Below are positions 35,614 to 43,486 of a stretch of DNA of 64,000 nucleotides, one piece after another. Position 1 is the first letter of the stretch. Every line of letters starts with the position of its first letter. Position numbers and translations under genes: made by a program. Under the pieces are notes generated by a model. It was not told the origin of the DNA. It saw only the letters and a program-made list of their open reading frames with translations, and ran no database searches. The stretch lies in contig CABRFZ010000006.1 in the NCBI GenBank assembly GCA_902470365.1, positions 14,550 to 78,549 of the forward strand. Reading direction: 5' to 3'. Origin of the DNA: an uncultured Collinsella sp. Lineage in GTDB: Bacteria > Actinomycetota > Coriobacteriia > Coriobacteriales > Coriobacteriaceae.

Positions 35614-36845
35614 CACGCCCCTCCGAGCGAGTCGAGCAGCGCGAGGTTGGCGCGCGCGGCCTCGGCGATGTCCGCGTCGGCCAGGCCCCGCTTCCCCTCG
35701 AGGGCCTGCTCGTAGTGGTCGGGGTCGTAGTTGATGGGCCTCGACGGTCCGGACGCGGCGTCGTGGACGGCGACCTCCTCGCCGGCCATCCTCACCACGA
35801 CCTGGCCGCCGGGCATCGCTATGACGCTCACGCGCCGGCCGATGCAGCGCCTGGGCACGGACCACTCCCTGCCGGCGGCCCTGACGAGCATGGTCGGCGG
35901 GACGGTCTGGACGCTCACGTCGCCCACCATCGACTCGAGGAGCCGGAGGTTCCCGATGGGCCGCAGGCTCTCCTTCTCCCGCATGAACAGCGCGTCGGGC
36001 GGCAGGCCGGTGGTGCGGTTCGGCTCCGAGTTGGCCTGGGCCTCGACCCGGGCCACCGCCTCGGCGAGGCCGCTCCACCCGGTGAACTCGCCGCCGTAGG
36101 CGAGCAGGCGGTTCAGGAAGCGGTTGGCCGACTCGTCCTTGCCCTTGGTCTGCGGCGAGCGCGGCGCGCAGAGCCTGAGCTCGAAGCCGGCCTCCCGCGC
36201 GAATCGCCACGCCCTCTCCTGCCTGGTCCTCCTGCGGCCCGAGACGGTCACCAGGCACGACATGTTGTCCGTGATGCACTCCTCCGGGACGCCGCCGAGG
36301 CGGGTGAAGGTGGCGAGCAGGCAGGACAGCAGGTCGTCGAGCGTGCGGCTCCTGACCGGTATGAAGCGGTGCTTCCGGGAGTAGCCGAGCGTCGCGGTGA
36401 ACACGCTGAACTCGAAGAGCTCGCCCTCCGAGTCGACGAGCCTCATGCCCTCCTTCCAGTCGAACTGCAGCTGCCTTCCCGGGGGCGTCTCGAACCGCGG
36501 GTGCGGCTCGCGGCCGCCCGCGCCCCCGAAGGGCACGTCGCGCGCCCGGCACCACGCGGTGAAGGCGCCGTACCCGGGCAGCCCCTCCCCGCGGCCCTCG
36601 CGCAGGAACGCGTAGACGGCCATCTTGGTCATCCCGGGCAGCTGGGCCTTCGCGCGGATCTCCTCCTCGAGCGGGTCGAAGGCGCTGCCCCTCGCGGACC
36701 TCCCGTCGGCGGCGGACTCGCCCTCCCGCCAGTACTTGGCGACCGTGTGCCGGTCCATGCCGTGCCTCCTCGCGATCTCGCTGAAGTTCGGCTTCGCGCC
36801 GGACCCCCTGTAGACGTTCAGCTCTCCCATTACGTTTCGCTCCAT
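35613..36845 (-). CDS. istA: IS21 transposase IstA
   Basis: 410 residues. An N-terminal helix-turn-helix (NFSEIARRHGMDRHTVAKYW) is followed by an rve-type DDE integrase core. The acidic residues are in FDWKEGMRLVD, ITDNMSCLV and KGKDESANRF. A C-terminal beta-barrel region follows (REWSVPRRCIGRRVSVIAMP). GGAGGAG precedes the ATG at 36845. It forms an operon with istB. Confidence 0.95.
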   Translation of the reverse strand: MERNVMGELNVYRGSGAKPNFSEIARRHGMDRHTVAKYWREGESAADGRSARGSAFDPLEEEIRAKAQLPGMTKMAVYAFLREGRGEGLPGYGAFTAWCRARDVPFGGAGGREPHPRFETPPGRQLQFDWKEGMRLVDSEGELFEFSVFTATLGYSRKHRFIPVRSRTLDDLLSCLLATFTRLGGVPEECITDNMSCLVTVSGRRRTRQERAWRFAREAGFELRLCAPRSPQTKGKDESANRFLNRLLAYGGEFTGWSGLAEAVARVEAQANSEPNRTTGLPPDALFMREKESLRPIGNLRLLESMVGDVSVQTVPPTMLVRAAGREWSVPRRCIGRRVSVIAMPGGQVVVRMAGEEVAVHDAASGPSRPINYDPDHYEQALEGKRGLADADIAEAARANLALLDSLGGA

Positions 36846-36888
36846 ATCCCGCTCCTCCCGGGTCGGATACCCGATCGGAGCATAGTTC

Positions 36889-36975
36889 CGTTAGCGCAGT
36901 TGGTGAAAGTACGTTAGCGGGGTCGGCGAAAGCGCGTTAGCGCATTCGGCGAGATGCGTTTGCGAAAGTGGTTAA
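36889..36975. repeat. Tandem IstA-binding-type repeats at the IS21 end
   Basis: Four units of about 22-23 bp beginning CGTTAGCG or CGTTTGCG start at 36889, 36912, 36935 and 36957. Inverted counterparts (TTTCACC...CGCTAACG type) occur at the other end, at 34755-34840. Multiple end repeats are typical of IS21 and serve as transposase sites. Confidence 0.85.
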
Positions 36976-36999
36976 TTTTAGATTAGCGCTAACACTCGA

Positions 37000-37633
37000 G
37001 GCCGCGGTCGACCTGTCGGACCGGCGGTGGCTGGAGCTGCTCGCCGGGTTCGGCGGGGCGTGGGGGATCGCCCGCTCCGGGGCCGAGGGCCCGCGGGCCG
37101 AGGTCGCCGGGGAGGCCGCGGCCGCCTCCACCGCGCCCCCGCCGGCGCTCGTCGAGGCCGAGAACAGGCAGGTCAGGTTCCTGGCCGCCCGGATATCGGA
37201 GGCCCTCGACGAGGCCGGGGCCCTCGAGGCCGAGACGGCGGCGCTGCTCGAGGGCGACGAGACCTACGCGTGCCTGCTCACCGTGCCCGGCATCGGCCCG
37301 AGGACCGCGGCGCAGCTCGCGGTGTCGGTCGACATCGGGAGGTTCCCGGACCACGACCACCTGGCCTCGTACTGCGGCATAGCCCCGAGGGTGAGGAGCT
37401 CCGGCACGTCGGTGAGGTCGGTCAGGGCGTCCAGGCGCGGCGACGCGAGGCTCAAGTCCCTGCTGATCTTCTCGTGCAACAGCCTGGTGAGGTCCTCGGG
37501 GCGCTACGGCGAGTACTACCGGGCCTGCAGGGCGCGGGGCATGGGGCACGGGCGGGCGCTCAAGGCCGTCGCGAGGAAGCGTCTCAGGGCGATATACGCC
37601 GTGATGCGCGACCGGGTGCCCTACCGGGGGTAG
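37000..37633 (+). pseudogene. IS110 transposase, C-terminal part (split by IS21)
   Basis: Carries the Transposase_20 domain: LLTVPGIGPRTAAQLAVSVD, then SYCGIAPRVRSSGTS with the serine expected at the active site, and GRALKAVARKRLRAIYAVMR at the end. It continues in frame from 34738 once IS21 and one copy of the duplication are removed. An open frame persists into the IS21 end, so a short chimeric product is possible but probably non-functional. Confidence 0.9.
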
Positions 37634-37730
37634 CCCCGACGGTTGACAAAACTATAGGAACACCCAATGACTAGGTGGGGAAGGCGTGCGACAATAGTGG
37701 GCGTTGTGTAGTCCGCGCTAAGGAGTTGCC

Positions 37731-38546
37731 ATGTTGTTGTGTCCCGTTTGCCATGAACCGTTGGTGGACGATGAGCGCGGTGCTGCATGCGCGGGCGGAC
37801 ACCGGTTTGACCGTGCGCGCGAGGGCTATCTATATCTGCTGTGCTCGTCCAAGAGCGGCGACTCCATGGGCGATCCCAAGTCACAGGCACGCAGCCGTCG
37901 CGACTTTCTGAACCGCGGATACTACGCGCCGTTGCGCGATGCGATGGTCGAGCTGGTGCGCGAGCGGGCGTCTGAGCGTGCCACGTCTACGAACTGCCCC
38001 ATGACGCTGCTCGATATTTGCTGCGGCGAGGGCTATTACACGAGTGCCATGGGTGCGGTGCCGGGCGTGGATGCTTACGGCTTTGACCTGGGCAAAGAGA
38101 TGGTGCGCCTGGCCGCCAAGCGCGGCGATGCGACCTATTTCGTGGCCAATATGAAGGACATCCCCGTGGCCGATGGCGCCTTCGATATGGTGACCGAGCT
38201 CTTTGCTCCCTTTAACGAGCGCGAGTTTGCCCGCGTGCTGGCGCCAGAGGGCTCGCTCTACACCGTGGTGCCGGGCGCCCGTCATCTCTTTGGGCTTAAG
38301 GAAGTGCTCTACGACACGCCGTACCTTAACGATGAGAAGCTGCCGAAGACCACCGAGCTCAAGTTGGTCAGAACGCAGCGGGTGTCTGCGAATATTACGC
38401 TTCAGACCCAGGCCGATATCGAGGCGGTGTTCCAGATGACGCCGTACTACTACCGCACGCGCCCTGCCGACAAAGAGCGCCTGGCAAACTTGGACACGCT
38501 CCAAACCGATATCGACTTCATCATCGCCGAGTACCGCCACAGCTAA
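37731..38546 (+). CDS. RlmA/TlrB-family 23S rRNA (guanine-N1) methyltransferase
   Basis: 271 residues. An N-terminal zinc-binding part (LLCPVCHEPL, then CAGGHRFDRAREGYLYLL) is followed by a SAM methyltransferase domain (LLDICCGEGYYTSAM; GFDLGKEMVRLAAKRG). RlmA methylates G745 and TlrB G748 of helix 35 in 23S rRNA; TlrB confers tylosin resistance. Which base is modified here cannot be told. AAGGAG lies six bases before the ATG, and a GACAAT box lies at 37690-37695. It begins just after the IS110 right end, so its upstream region was changed by that insertion. Confidence 0.9.
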   Translation: MLLCPVCHEPLVDDERGAACAGGHRFDRAREGYLYLLCSSKSGDSMGDPKSQARSRRDFLNRGYYAPLRDAMVELVRERASERATSTNCPMTLLDICCGEGYYTSAMGAVPGVDAYGFDLGKEMVRLAAKRGDATYFVANMKDIPVADGAFDMVTELFAPFNEREFARVLAPEGSLYTVVPGARHLFGLKEVLYDTPYLNDEKLPKTTELKLVRTQRVSANITLQTQADIEAVFQMTPYYYRTRPADKERLANLDTLQTDIDFIIAEYRHS

Positions 38547-38550
38547 CAAT

Positions 38551-38581
38551 CTGCCAAAAAGGGACAGGTTTATTTTGGCAG
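38551..38581. repeat. Palindromic repeat, family B
   Basis: 9-bp arms CTGCCAAAA and TTTTGGCAG around AGGGACAGG, 4 bp after the rlmA-like stop. Two further copies, inverted relative to each other, lie at 56710-56811. Confidence 0.85.
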
Positions 38582-38600
38582 GTTTTATCTGGGCAAACGT

Positions 38601-38638
38601 AAAGGGCCGACCGCGGAGATGCGCGATCGGCCCTTTTT
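38601..38638. terminator. Rho-independent terminator between convergent genes
   Basis: 15-bp stem (AAAGGGCCGACCGCG, one mismatch) followed by TTTTT. It serves the rlmA-like gene and, in reverse, possibly the convergent membrane protein gene. Confidence 0.88.
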
Positions 38639-38677
38639 AGTTGCTTGGCCGCAACAGAGGTTATGAGAAGCGGGCGC

Positions 38678-39079
38678 TTACAGACGGTCCTTGTTCTCGG
38701 CCTTAACGGCGTGTGCCTGCTGAACAAAGAACAGGTCGTAGACCACGATGACAAAGGCGATGATATTGACGGAGCTGCCGCCGAGTGCGGGAAGCGTGAG
38801 CACGGCCTGGACGAGCGTGGCTGCCGCGGCAACAATACCGAGCTTAAACGCGCCGTCTACCTGCGAAGGCTTGTTGGCGCCCTTGATACCGGCGACGCCT
38901 GCGGCAAGGTCGACGAGGCCCTTAACAATCACCACAACAGCGGCGAGCGTGGCGTTCGATCCGTAAGCGGATCCAAAATTGCCGGTAACAATGCCGGCAA
39001 TTCCGATGACGAGGCTGGCGATGCCCAGAACAAAATTAATCAGGGCAAGGATTTTGAGTGTCTTGCGAGCAGCGCTCAT
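38678..39079 (-). CDS. Small four-TM membrane protein of unknown function
   Basis: 133 residues with four hydrophobic helices: ILALINFVLGIASLVIGIAG, ATLAAVVVIVKGLVDLAAGV, GIVAAAATLVQAVLTLPALG and NIIAFVIVVYDLFFVQQAHA. Not recognised beyond a general resemblance to small DUF membrane proteins. The C-terminus KAENKDRL is charged. Its ATG has AAAGGACC upstream. Confidence 0.75.
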   Translation of the reverse strand: MSAARKTLKILALINFVLGIASLVIGIAGIVTGNFGSAYGSNATLAAVVVIVKGLVDLAAGVAGIKGANKPSQVDGAFKLGIVAAAATLVQAVLTLPALGGSSVNIIAFVIVVYDLFFVQQAHAVKAENKDRL

Positions 39080-39312
39080 AGCTGGTCCTTTCGATGCGGG
39101 CGCGGAGAATCTGTCGCGCCCAGGTTACGGCACATATCGTGAAGCACATTGTAGTTCAACGCGGCGATGCATGCGCCTGAAAGCGCCTTGAGCCCGCGCA
39201 GCCCAACCCAACCTTTCAAAAAGGAAAGCTGGGCGTAAGTCAAATCGATGGCAGCGTATGCGCGGCGCTGCGATGATGGGTCCATGGTAAGAGCTGGTCT
39301 CAAGGAGGAGCC

Positions 39313-39456
39313 ATGATGTACGGAGCAGGGCAAGTGCATGAGCCGCGGTCGTTGGGAAGGCGCATGGGTGATTCTGTGATCGCTGCCGTGTGCACGGGAT
39401 TGATGGCGGTGCTTTGCATTGGGATGCTGTGGGCCATGTCGCATGTGGGACAATAG
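39313..39456 (+). CDS. Small single-TM protein, 47 residues
   Basis: An AAGGAGGAG site lies two to ten bases before ATGATG. The product has a polar N-terminus (VHEPRSLGRRMGD) and one TM helix (IAAVCTGLMAVLCIGMLWAM), ending SHVGQ. Orientation with Arg inside gives an N-in protein. No known family. The GACAAT box that probably serves the next gene (rsmJ) overlaps its stop codon. The strong ribosome site is the main support. Confidence 0.55.
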   Translation: MMYGAGQVHEPRSLGRRMGDSVIAAVCTGLMAVLCIGMLWAMSHVGQ

Positions 39457-39519
39457 CGGACGGTTGGGTGCCGACATAAACGGCGCTCGCGTATTCGTTT
39501 TGCTTGTTAAGGAGTACCC

Positions 39520-40224
39520 ATGGGCGTCGTCGATCCCTTTTCTGTTGCTCGGTCCGCGGGGCTTGAGCTAATCGGGAAGTCCGAGGGCCTCACGCTCACC
39601 GACGGCACGATGGAACTGCGTGCCGATTTTGGCCGCATGCTTCCACGGCTCAAGCAGGGCCGTCTGCAGCAAGAACTGCTGGTAAAGGCTGCGCGCGCAA
39701 AAGGCATCGAGAGCCCATGGGCGATTGACGCCACGGCAGGCTTTGGCGAGGATTCGCTGCTGCTGGCGGCCGCGGGCTTTACCGTCGATCTGTATGAGCA
39801 GGATTGCGTGATCGCGGCGCTCCTCAAGGATGCTTTGGATCGCGCGGCAGATGATCCGGCGCTTGCGACAGCCGTGGCGCGCATGCGCTTACATGCGGGC
39901 GAGGACAGCATTGCCGGCCTTTACCATACAGCTGAGCTGATCGGGCGGGGCGAGCTCACCGCTCCCGACGTGGTGTATCTGGACCCCATGTTTCCCGGAC
40001 GCACCAAGAGCGCGGCGGTTAAAAAGAAATTCCAACTCTTGCACCATCTGGAGCAGCCGTGCGCCGATGAGGAGGCGCTGGTCGAAGCTGCGCTTGCGGT
40101 GCACCCGCGCAAGGTCGTTATTAAGCGGCCGGTGAAGGGGCCGCTGCTTGCCGGCGTTAAGCCGAGCTATCAACTTGCGGGCAAGGCCGTTCGTTACGAT
40201 GTTTTGGTGCCGCCGCGCCCGTAG
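39520..40224 (+). CDS. rsmJ: 16S rRNA (guanine1516-N2)-methyltransferase RsmJ
   Basis: 234 residues of the YhiQ/RsmJ family, which uses SAM to methylate G1516 of 16S rRNA. The SAM site is DATAGFGEDSLLLAAAGF, and the catalytic loop VVYLDPMFPGRTKSAAVKKK matches the family D-P-M-x-P block. AAGGAG lies six bases before the ATG. A stand-alone gene with a GACAAT box at 39449-39454. Confidence 0.92.
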   Translation: MGVVDPFSVARSAGLELIGKSEGLTLTDGTMELRADFGRMLPRLKQGRLQQELLVKAARAKGIESPWAIDATAGFGEDSLLLAAAGFTVDLYEQDCVIAALLKDALDRAADDPALATAVARMRLHAGEDSIAGLYHTAELIGRGELTAPDVVYLDPMFPGRTKSAAVKKKFQLLHHLEQPCADEEALVEAALAVHPRKVVIKRPVKGPLLAGVKPSYQLAGKAVRYDVLVPPRP

Positions 40225-40272
40225 CTTGCGCGCGATGGTTGGCGCTCCGTCAGTGCCGTGCCGATGAGGCGC

Positions 40273-40569
40273 CTATTTCCATGGGTGCGACGTCAGATGC
40301 CATCCGCCGCAGTATTCGCATTTGTAGCAGGCCAAACCGCGCCGTCCACGGTTTTCGCAGTCGGCCATAACTGCCTCGGCCTCGGCGCGCGTGTCGTAAC
40401 GGTTTTTGCGCTCGCACGACTTGTAGCGCCAGGCTTCATCGCGCTCGGCGTCCAGGGCGTCGCGGCGATCATTCTCGCGCGCAAACAGGTCGCTCATATC
40501 GCCGCCGGTGGCAGCGCCCAAAAACTCGCTTTTGGCCTTTGACCAGGCGGCTCGCTTTTTGCTTCCCAT
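40273..40569 (-). CDS. Hypothetical zinc-ribbon-like protein
   Basis: 98 residues, highly charged. The N-terminal half is helical (DMSDLFARENDRRDALDAER). The C-terminal half has four cysteines (YKSCERKN, ADCENR and ACYKCEYCGGWHLT), ending SHPWK. The CxxC-x-GGWH pattern suggests a small zinc knuckle that might bind nucleic acid. ATG 40569 is preferred to one seven codons earlier because of the GAAGGG upstream. Function unknown. Confidence 0.75.
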   Translation of the reverse strand: MGSKKRAAWSKAKSEFLGAATGGDMSDLFARENDRRDALDAERDEAWRYKSCERKNRYDTRAEAEAVMADCENRGRRGLACYKCEYCGGWHLTSHPWK

Positions 40570-40643
40570 CTGCTTCGCACCCTTCTCCAAACGTTGGTAT
40601 CATTGCCCAATCAAAGTAATACCAATAAACGTGAGGTCGCCGC

Positions 40644-41135
40644 GTGATGATCAGAAAAACACTCGATACCGACATTCCCACTGTCATGGCTATCTATGAT
40701 GTAGCACGCGCCTTTATGCGCGCGCACGGTAATGCTACGCAGTGGCCGGTGGGTACGCCTTCGGTCGAGCAGCTGGCTGCCGATATCGCTGCCGGAGGCA
40801 GTTATGTGTTCGAAGTCAACGGCCGCGTGGTGGCGACGTTTGCCTTTTTGCCGGGCCCGGACGAGTGCTATGACGTAATTGAGGATGGTCAATGGCGCAG
40901 CGACACTCCGTACGCCGTGCTGCACCGTGTGGCGTCCGATGGCACCGTGCACGGTATCGCGGCTGCGATGTTTGCCTTTGCTAAAGAGCGTGCCGATCAC
41001 CTGCGTATCGACACGCATCAGGACAACCTGCCCATGCAGGGTGCGAGCATCAAGGCGGGGTTTGAGCGCGCCGGCGTCGTGTATGTGTCCGATGGCACTC
41101 CGCGCGTTGCCTTCGATTGGCTGCGTGAGGCATAA
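40644..41135 (+). CDS. GNAT-family N-acetyltransferase
   Basis: 163 residues with the acetyl-CoA fold: N-terminal MIRKTLDTDIPTVMAIYDVA, the beta4 strand RVVATFAFLPG, and the pyrophosphate-binding helix region LHRVASDGTVHGIAAAMFAF (variant of Q/RxxGxG/A). The late part reads HLRIDTHQDNLPMQGASIKA, GFERAGVVYV. The acetylated substrate is unknown. A terminator follows at 41171. Confidence 0.9.
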   Translation: MMIRKTLDTDIPTVMAIYDVARAFMRAHGNATQWPVGTPSVEQLAADIAAGGSYVFEVNGRVVATFAFLPGPDECYDVIEDGQWRSDTPYAVLHRVASDGTVHGIAAAMFAFAKERADHLRIDTHQDNLPMQGASIKAGFERAGVVYVSDGTPRVAFDWLREA

Positions 41136-41170
41136 GAGCGGAGACGCGTATCAACAATTCGCGCGAACGA

Positions 41171-41196
41171 AAATGGCCCCGAGCGGGGCCATTTTT
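41171..41196 (+). terminator. Rho-independent terminator after the GNAT gene
   Basis: 10-bp perfect stem (AAATGGCCCC-GGGGCCATTT) with a 4-base GAGC loop; the T-run is ATTTTTGG. Confidence 0.9.
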
Positions 41197-41389
41197 GGTT
41201 GCTGCACTGTTTTGCAAGCCGGCTTTCGCAAGGCGCGAACCTACGAAAATCGCCGCGCGGCAACGCGGGACGATGAGCTCGGTCGGGGGATAGGGCCCGC
41301 TTCGCCCGCCGGCTCGTAAATTGTATCATCCAGTGTGGAACGAGGACGCCCGTTGCCGCGTGCGATGGGCTTGTAATAAAAGGAGAGCC

Positions 41390-43393
41390 ATGTCGAAGCA
41401 GGCAGTCGTTGGAATCTTGGCGCATGTCGATGCCGGCAAGACCACGTTGGCCGAGGCCATGCTGTTCAACGCGGGTCGCATTCGCAAGCGCGGCCGCGTG
41501 GACGATGGCGATTCGCATCTGGACACTAACGCGATCGAGCGTGAGCGTGGCATCACGATTTTCTCGTCGCAGGCCGTGTTCGACCACGGCGATACCCGCG
41601 TCATGCTCGTGGATGCACCGGGGCATGTCGATTTTTCTGCCGAGGCGGAGCGCACGCTGCGTGCCCTGGACTACGCGATTCTGGTGGTAGGCGCCAACGA
41701 TGGCGTACAGGGGCACACCGAAACCCTGTGGCGCCTGCTTGCGCGCTATGACATTCCGACGTTCATCTATATCAACAAAATCGATTTGGAGAATCCCGGT
41801 CGCGATGTTTTGCTGGCACAACTTGGGCAACGTCTTTCCGAAGGCTGCCTGGATGCCAGCGAACTGTTGGCGGGTGGTGCCGTTCAGGAGGACGCTGCTG
41901 CGTTGGACGAGGCGGCGCTCGAGGAGTTTCTCGAGACGGGTGAGCTTTCCGCCGCGACGCTGTCGCGCATGGCTGCTGAGCGCAAGCTCTTTCCCTGCTT
42001 TGCCGGCTCGGCGCTCAAGGACCAAGGTGTGGACGAGCTGTTGGATGGTATATGCGCGCTGATGCGCGAACAGGCGTGGCTCCCGGAGTTTGCCGCCCGC
42101 GTCTATCGCGTCAGCCGCGGGGACCGCGGCGAGCGCTTGGCTTGGGTTAAAGTGACCGGCGGCACGCTGCATGCCAAACAGGTGATTAACGGACGTTCCG
42201 GTGCCGAGGCATGGGAGCAGAAGGTCGATCAGGTACGCATCTATAACGGCGAGAAGTATGAGCTTGCCCAAGAAGTTGCTGCTGGCGGCATTTGTGCCGT
42301 GACGGGCCTTGCGCACGTTCGCCCAGGGGACGCCCTGGGCGCGGAACCCGCGTGCGATGCGCCCGTCATTGCGCCGGTCCTCACCTATACGGTGCTTCCG
42401 GGCGAACACGATGTCCACGCGGTGTTCAAAGCGCTGACTGAGTTGGCGGACGAAGATCCCATGCTCGGCGTAAGCTGGAACACTCATCTTGAGCAGATTC
42501 ATTTGCAGTTGATGGGCGCCGTGCAGCTCGAGGTCGTGCAGCGCGTGCTGGCCGATCGTTTTGGCCTTGCGGTCGAGTTTGAGCCCGGCGGCATCCTCTA
42601 TAAGGAGACTATTTCGCAGCCGGTCGAGGGCGTGGGCCACTTTGAGCCACTGCGTCACTATGCTGAGGTGCATCTACGTCTGGAGCCGTTGCCGGCGGGC
42701 TCGGGCGTGCAGTTTGGTACCGTGGCCTCGACCGACGAGCTCGATCTTAACTGGCAGCGTTTGGCACTCACCAACGCCATGGAGCGCGATCACCTGGGCG
42801 TGCTGACCGGCTCGCCCATCACCGATGTGCGCATTACGCTCATGGGCGGCCGTGCGCATGCCAAACATACCGAGGGCGGCGATTTTCGCCAGGCCACGTA
42901 CCGCGCGATTCGCCAGGGTTTGATGCAGGCGCGCGAGGCCGGCGCGGCGGTGCTGTTGGAGCCGTGGTATCGCTTTGAGCTCGAGGTGCCGGGGGAGTGC
43001 GTGGGTCGGGCGCTCTCGGATGCCACGCGCATGGGTGCCGAGTACGAGCCGCCGACGATGGCGGGAGACCGGGCGAAGCTTGTGGGTCGCGTGCCGGCAT
43101 CCGAGGTGCAGGATTACGCGCTGGAGGTGGCTGCCTACACGAGTGGTCGCGGACATCTGTACCTAGAGTTCGCCGGCTATTCGGCTTGCCATGATGCCGA
43201 GCGCGTAATCGAGACGGCCGCCTATGGGCCCGAGGCCGATCTGCCCAACACGCCCGACTCGGTCTTTTGCTCTCACGGCGCCGGTTACACGGTCAAATGG
43301 TACGACGTGCCCGCCGCGGCGCACGTAAAGATCGATCCCGCCACCTTCCGCCCCTGGCGAGCAGCAGACGCCGAGTTTTTCGGCCACATATGA
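41390..43393 (+). CDS. Tet(M)/EF-G-like translational GTPase
   Basis: 667 residues related to ribosomal protection proteins of the Tet(M)/OtrA type. G1 is AHVDAGKTTLAEAM, the switch I region has ERERGITIFSSQ, G3 is DAPGHVDFSAEAER, G4 is YINKIDLENPGR and G5 is GSALKDQG. Domains II-V follow, including HLEQIHLQLMGAVQLEVVQR. Such proteins remove tetracycline from the ribosome, but chromosomal homologues may have other roles. AAAAGGAG sets the start at 41390. The TGA stop lies inside a family A palindrome. Confidence 0.88.
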   Translation: MSKQAVVGILAHVDAGKTTLAEAMLFNAGRIRKRGRVDDGDSHLDTNAIERERGITIFSSQAVFDHGDTRVMLVDAPGHVDFSAEAERTLRALDYAILVVGANDGVQGHTETLWRLLARYDIPTFIYINKIDLENPGRDVLLAQLGQRLSEGCLDASELLAGGAVQEDAAALDEAALEEFLETGELSAATLSRMAAERKLFPCFAGSALKDQGVDELLDGICALMREQAWLPEFAARVYRVSRGDRGERLAWVKVTGGTLHAKQVINGRSGAEAWEQKVDQVRIYNGEKYELAQEVAAGGICAVTGLAHVRPGDALGAEPACDAPVIAPVLTYTVLPGEHDVHAVFKALTELADEDPMLGVSWNTHLEQIHLQLMGAVQLEVVQRVLADRFGLAVEFEPGGILYKETISQPVEGVGHFEPLRHYAEVHLRLEPLPAGSGVQFGTVASTDELDLNWQRLALTNAMERDHLGVLTGSPITDVRITLMGGRAHAKHTEGGDFRQATYRAIRQGLMQAREAGAAVLLEPWYRFELEVPGECVGRALSDATRMGAEYEPPTMAGDRAKLVGRVPASEVQDYALEVAAYTSGRGHLYLEFAGYSACHDAERVIETAAYGPEADLPNTPDSVFCSHGAGYTVKWYDVPAAAHVKIDPATFRPWRAADAEFFGHI

Positions 43394-43418
43394 CAAAGGG
43401 GCAGCTCCTTTGTCATAT
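43388..43418. repeat. Palindromic repeat, family A, covering a stop codon
   Basis: 12-bp arms (ATATGACAAAGG and complement) with a 7-base centre. The TGA at 43391-43393 within the left arm is the stop of the Tet(M)-like gene. Confidence 0.85.
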
Positions 43419-43422
43419 ACTA

Positions 43423-43452
43423 TTGGTATAACTCGGTATAAGTTGGTATAAC
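43423..43452 (+). promoter_or_regulatory. Three tandem 10-bp repeats, probable operator
   Basis: TTGGTATAAC, TCGGTATAAG and TTGGTATAAC lie head to tail with exactly one helical turn of spacing, 35 bp before the AAA ATPase start. The shared core GGTATAA suggests cooperative binding of a regulator, or a promoter region. TATACT at 43416-43421 just precedes them. Confidence 0.6.
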
Positions 43453-43486
43453 TATTGCCAGGGTTTGCCAATCCGAGGAGGCCGAC

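Larger units (their letters stand above)
34739..36994 (-). mobile_element. IS21-family insertion sequence, 2256 bp
   Basis: The ends are inverted: TGTTAGCGTCAATCTA at 34739 and the complement of TGTTAGCGCTAATCTA ending at 36994. A 5-bp direct duplication CTCGA flanks it (34734-34738 and 36995-36999). It carries istA and istB on the minus strand with a 1-bp overlap, and it has multiple internal end repeats. All parts look intact, so it may be active. It is inserted in the IS110 transposase gene. Confidence 0.95.
33989..37662 (+). mobile_element. IS110-family element, interrupted by IS21; ends approximate
   Basis: Outside the nested IS21 copy, about 1.4 kb of high-G+C sequence carries an IS110 transposase gene and a ~250-bp non-coding left end. 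The flanks, AGTCATTCAAGAACGT on the left and CCCAATGACTAG on the right, rejoin to a family C palindrome like that at 21642-21663, so the element sits in the right arm of such a repeat. Ends are placed by this comparison and may be off by a few bases. IS110 elements lack terminal inverted repeats, and several are known to enter REP-type palindromes. Confidence 0.8.

Noticed and set aside
35715..36917. 400-codon plus-strand frame opposite istA
   Set aside because: Antisense to a clear DDE transposase; an artefact of high G+C.
39076..39285. 69-codon minus-strand frame starting MDPSSQ, whose stop overlaps the start of the membrane-protein gene
   Set aside because: No ribosome site, an ATTGTA/TACAAT promoter-like box lies inside it, and the protein matches nothing. 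It is more likely the leader of the next gene.
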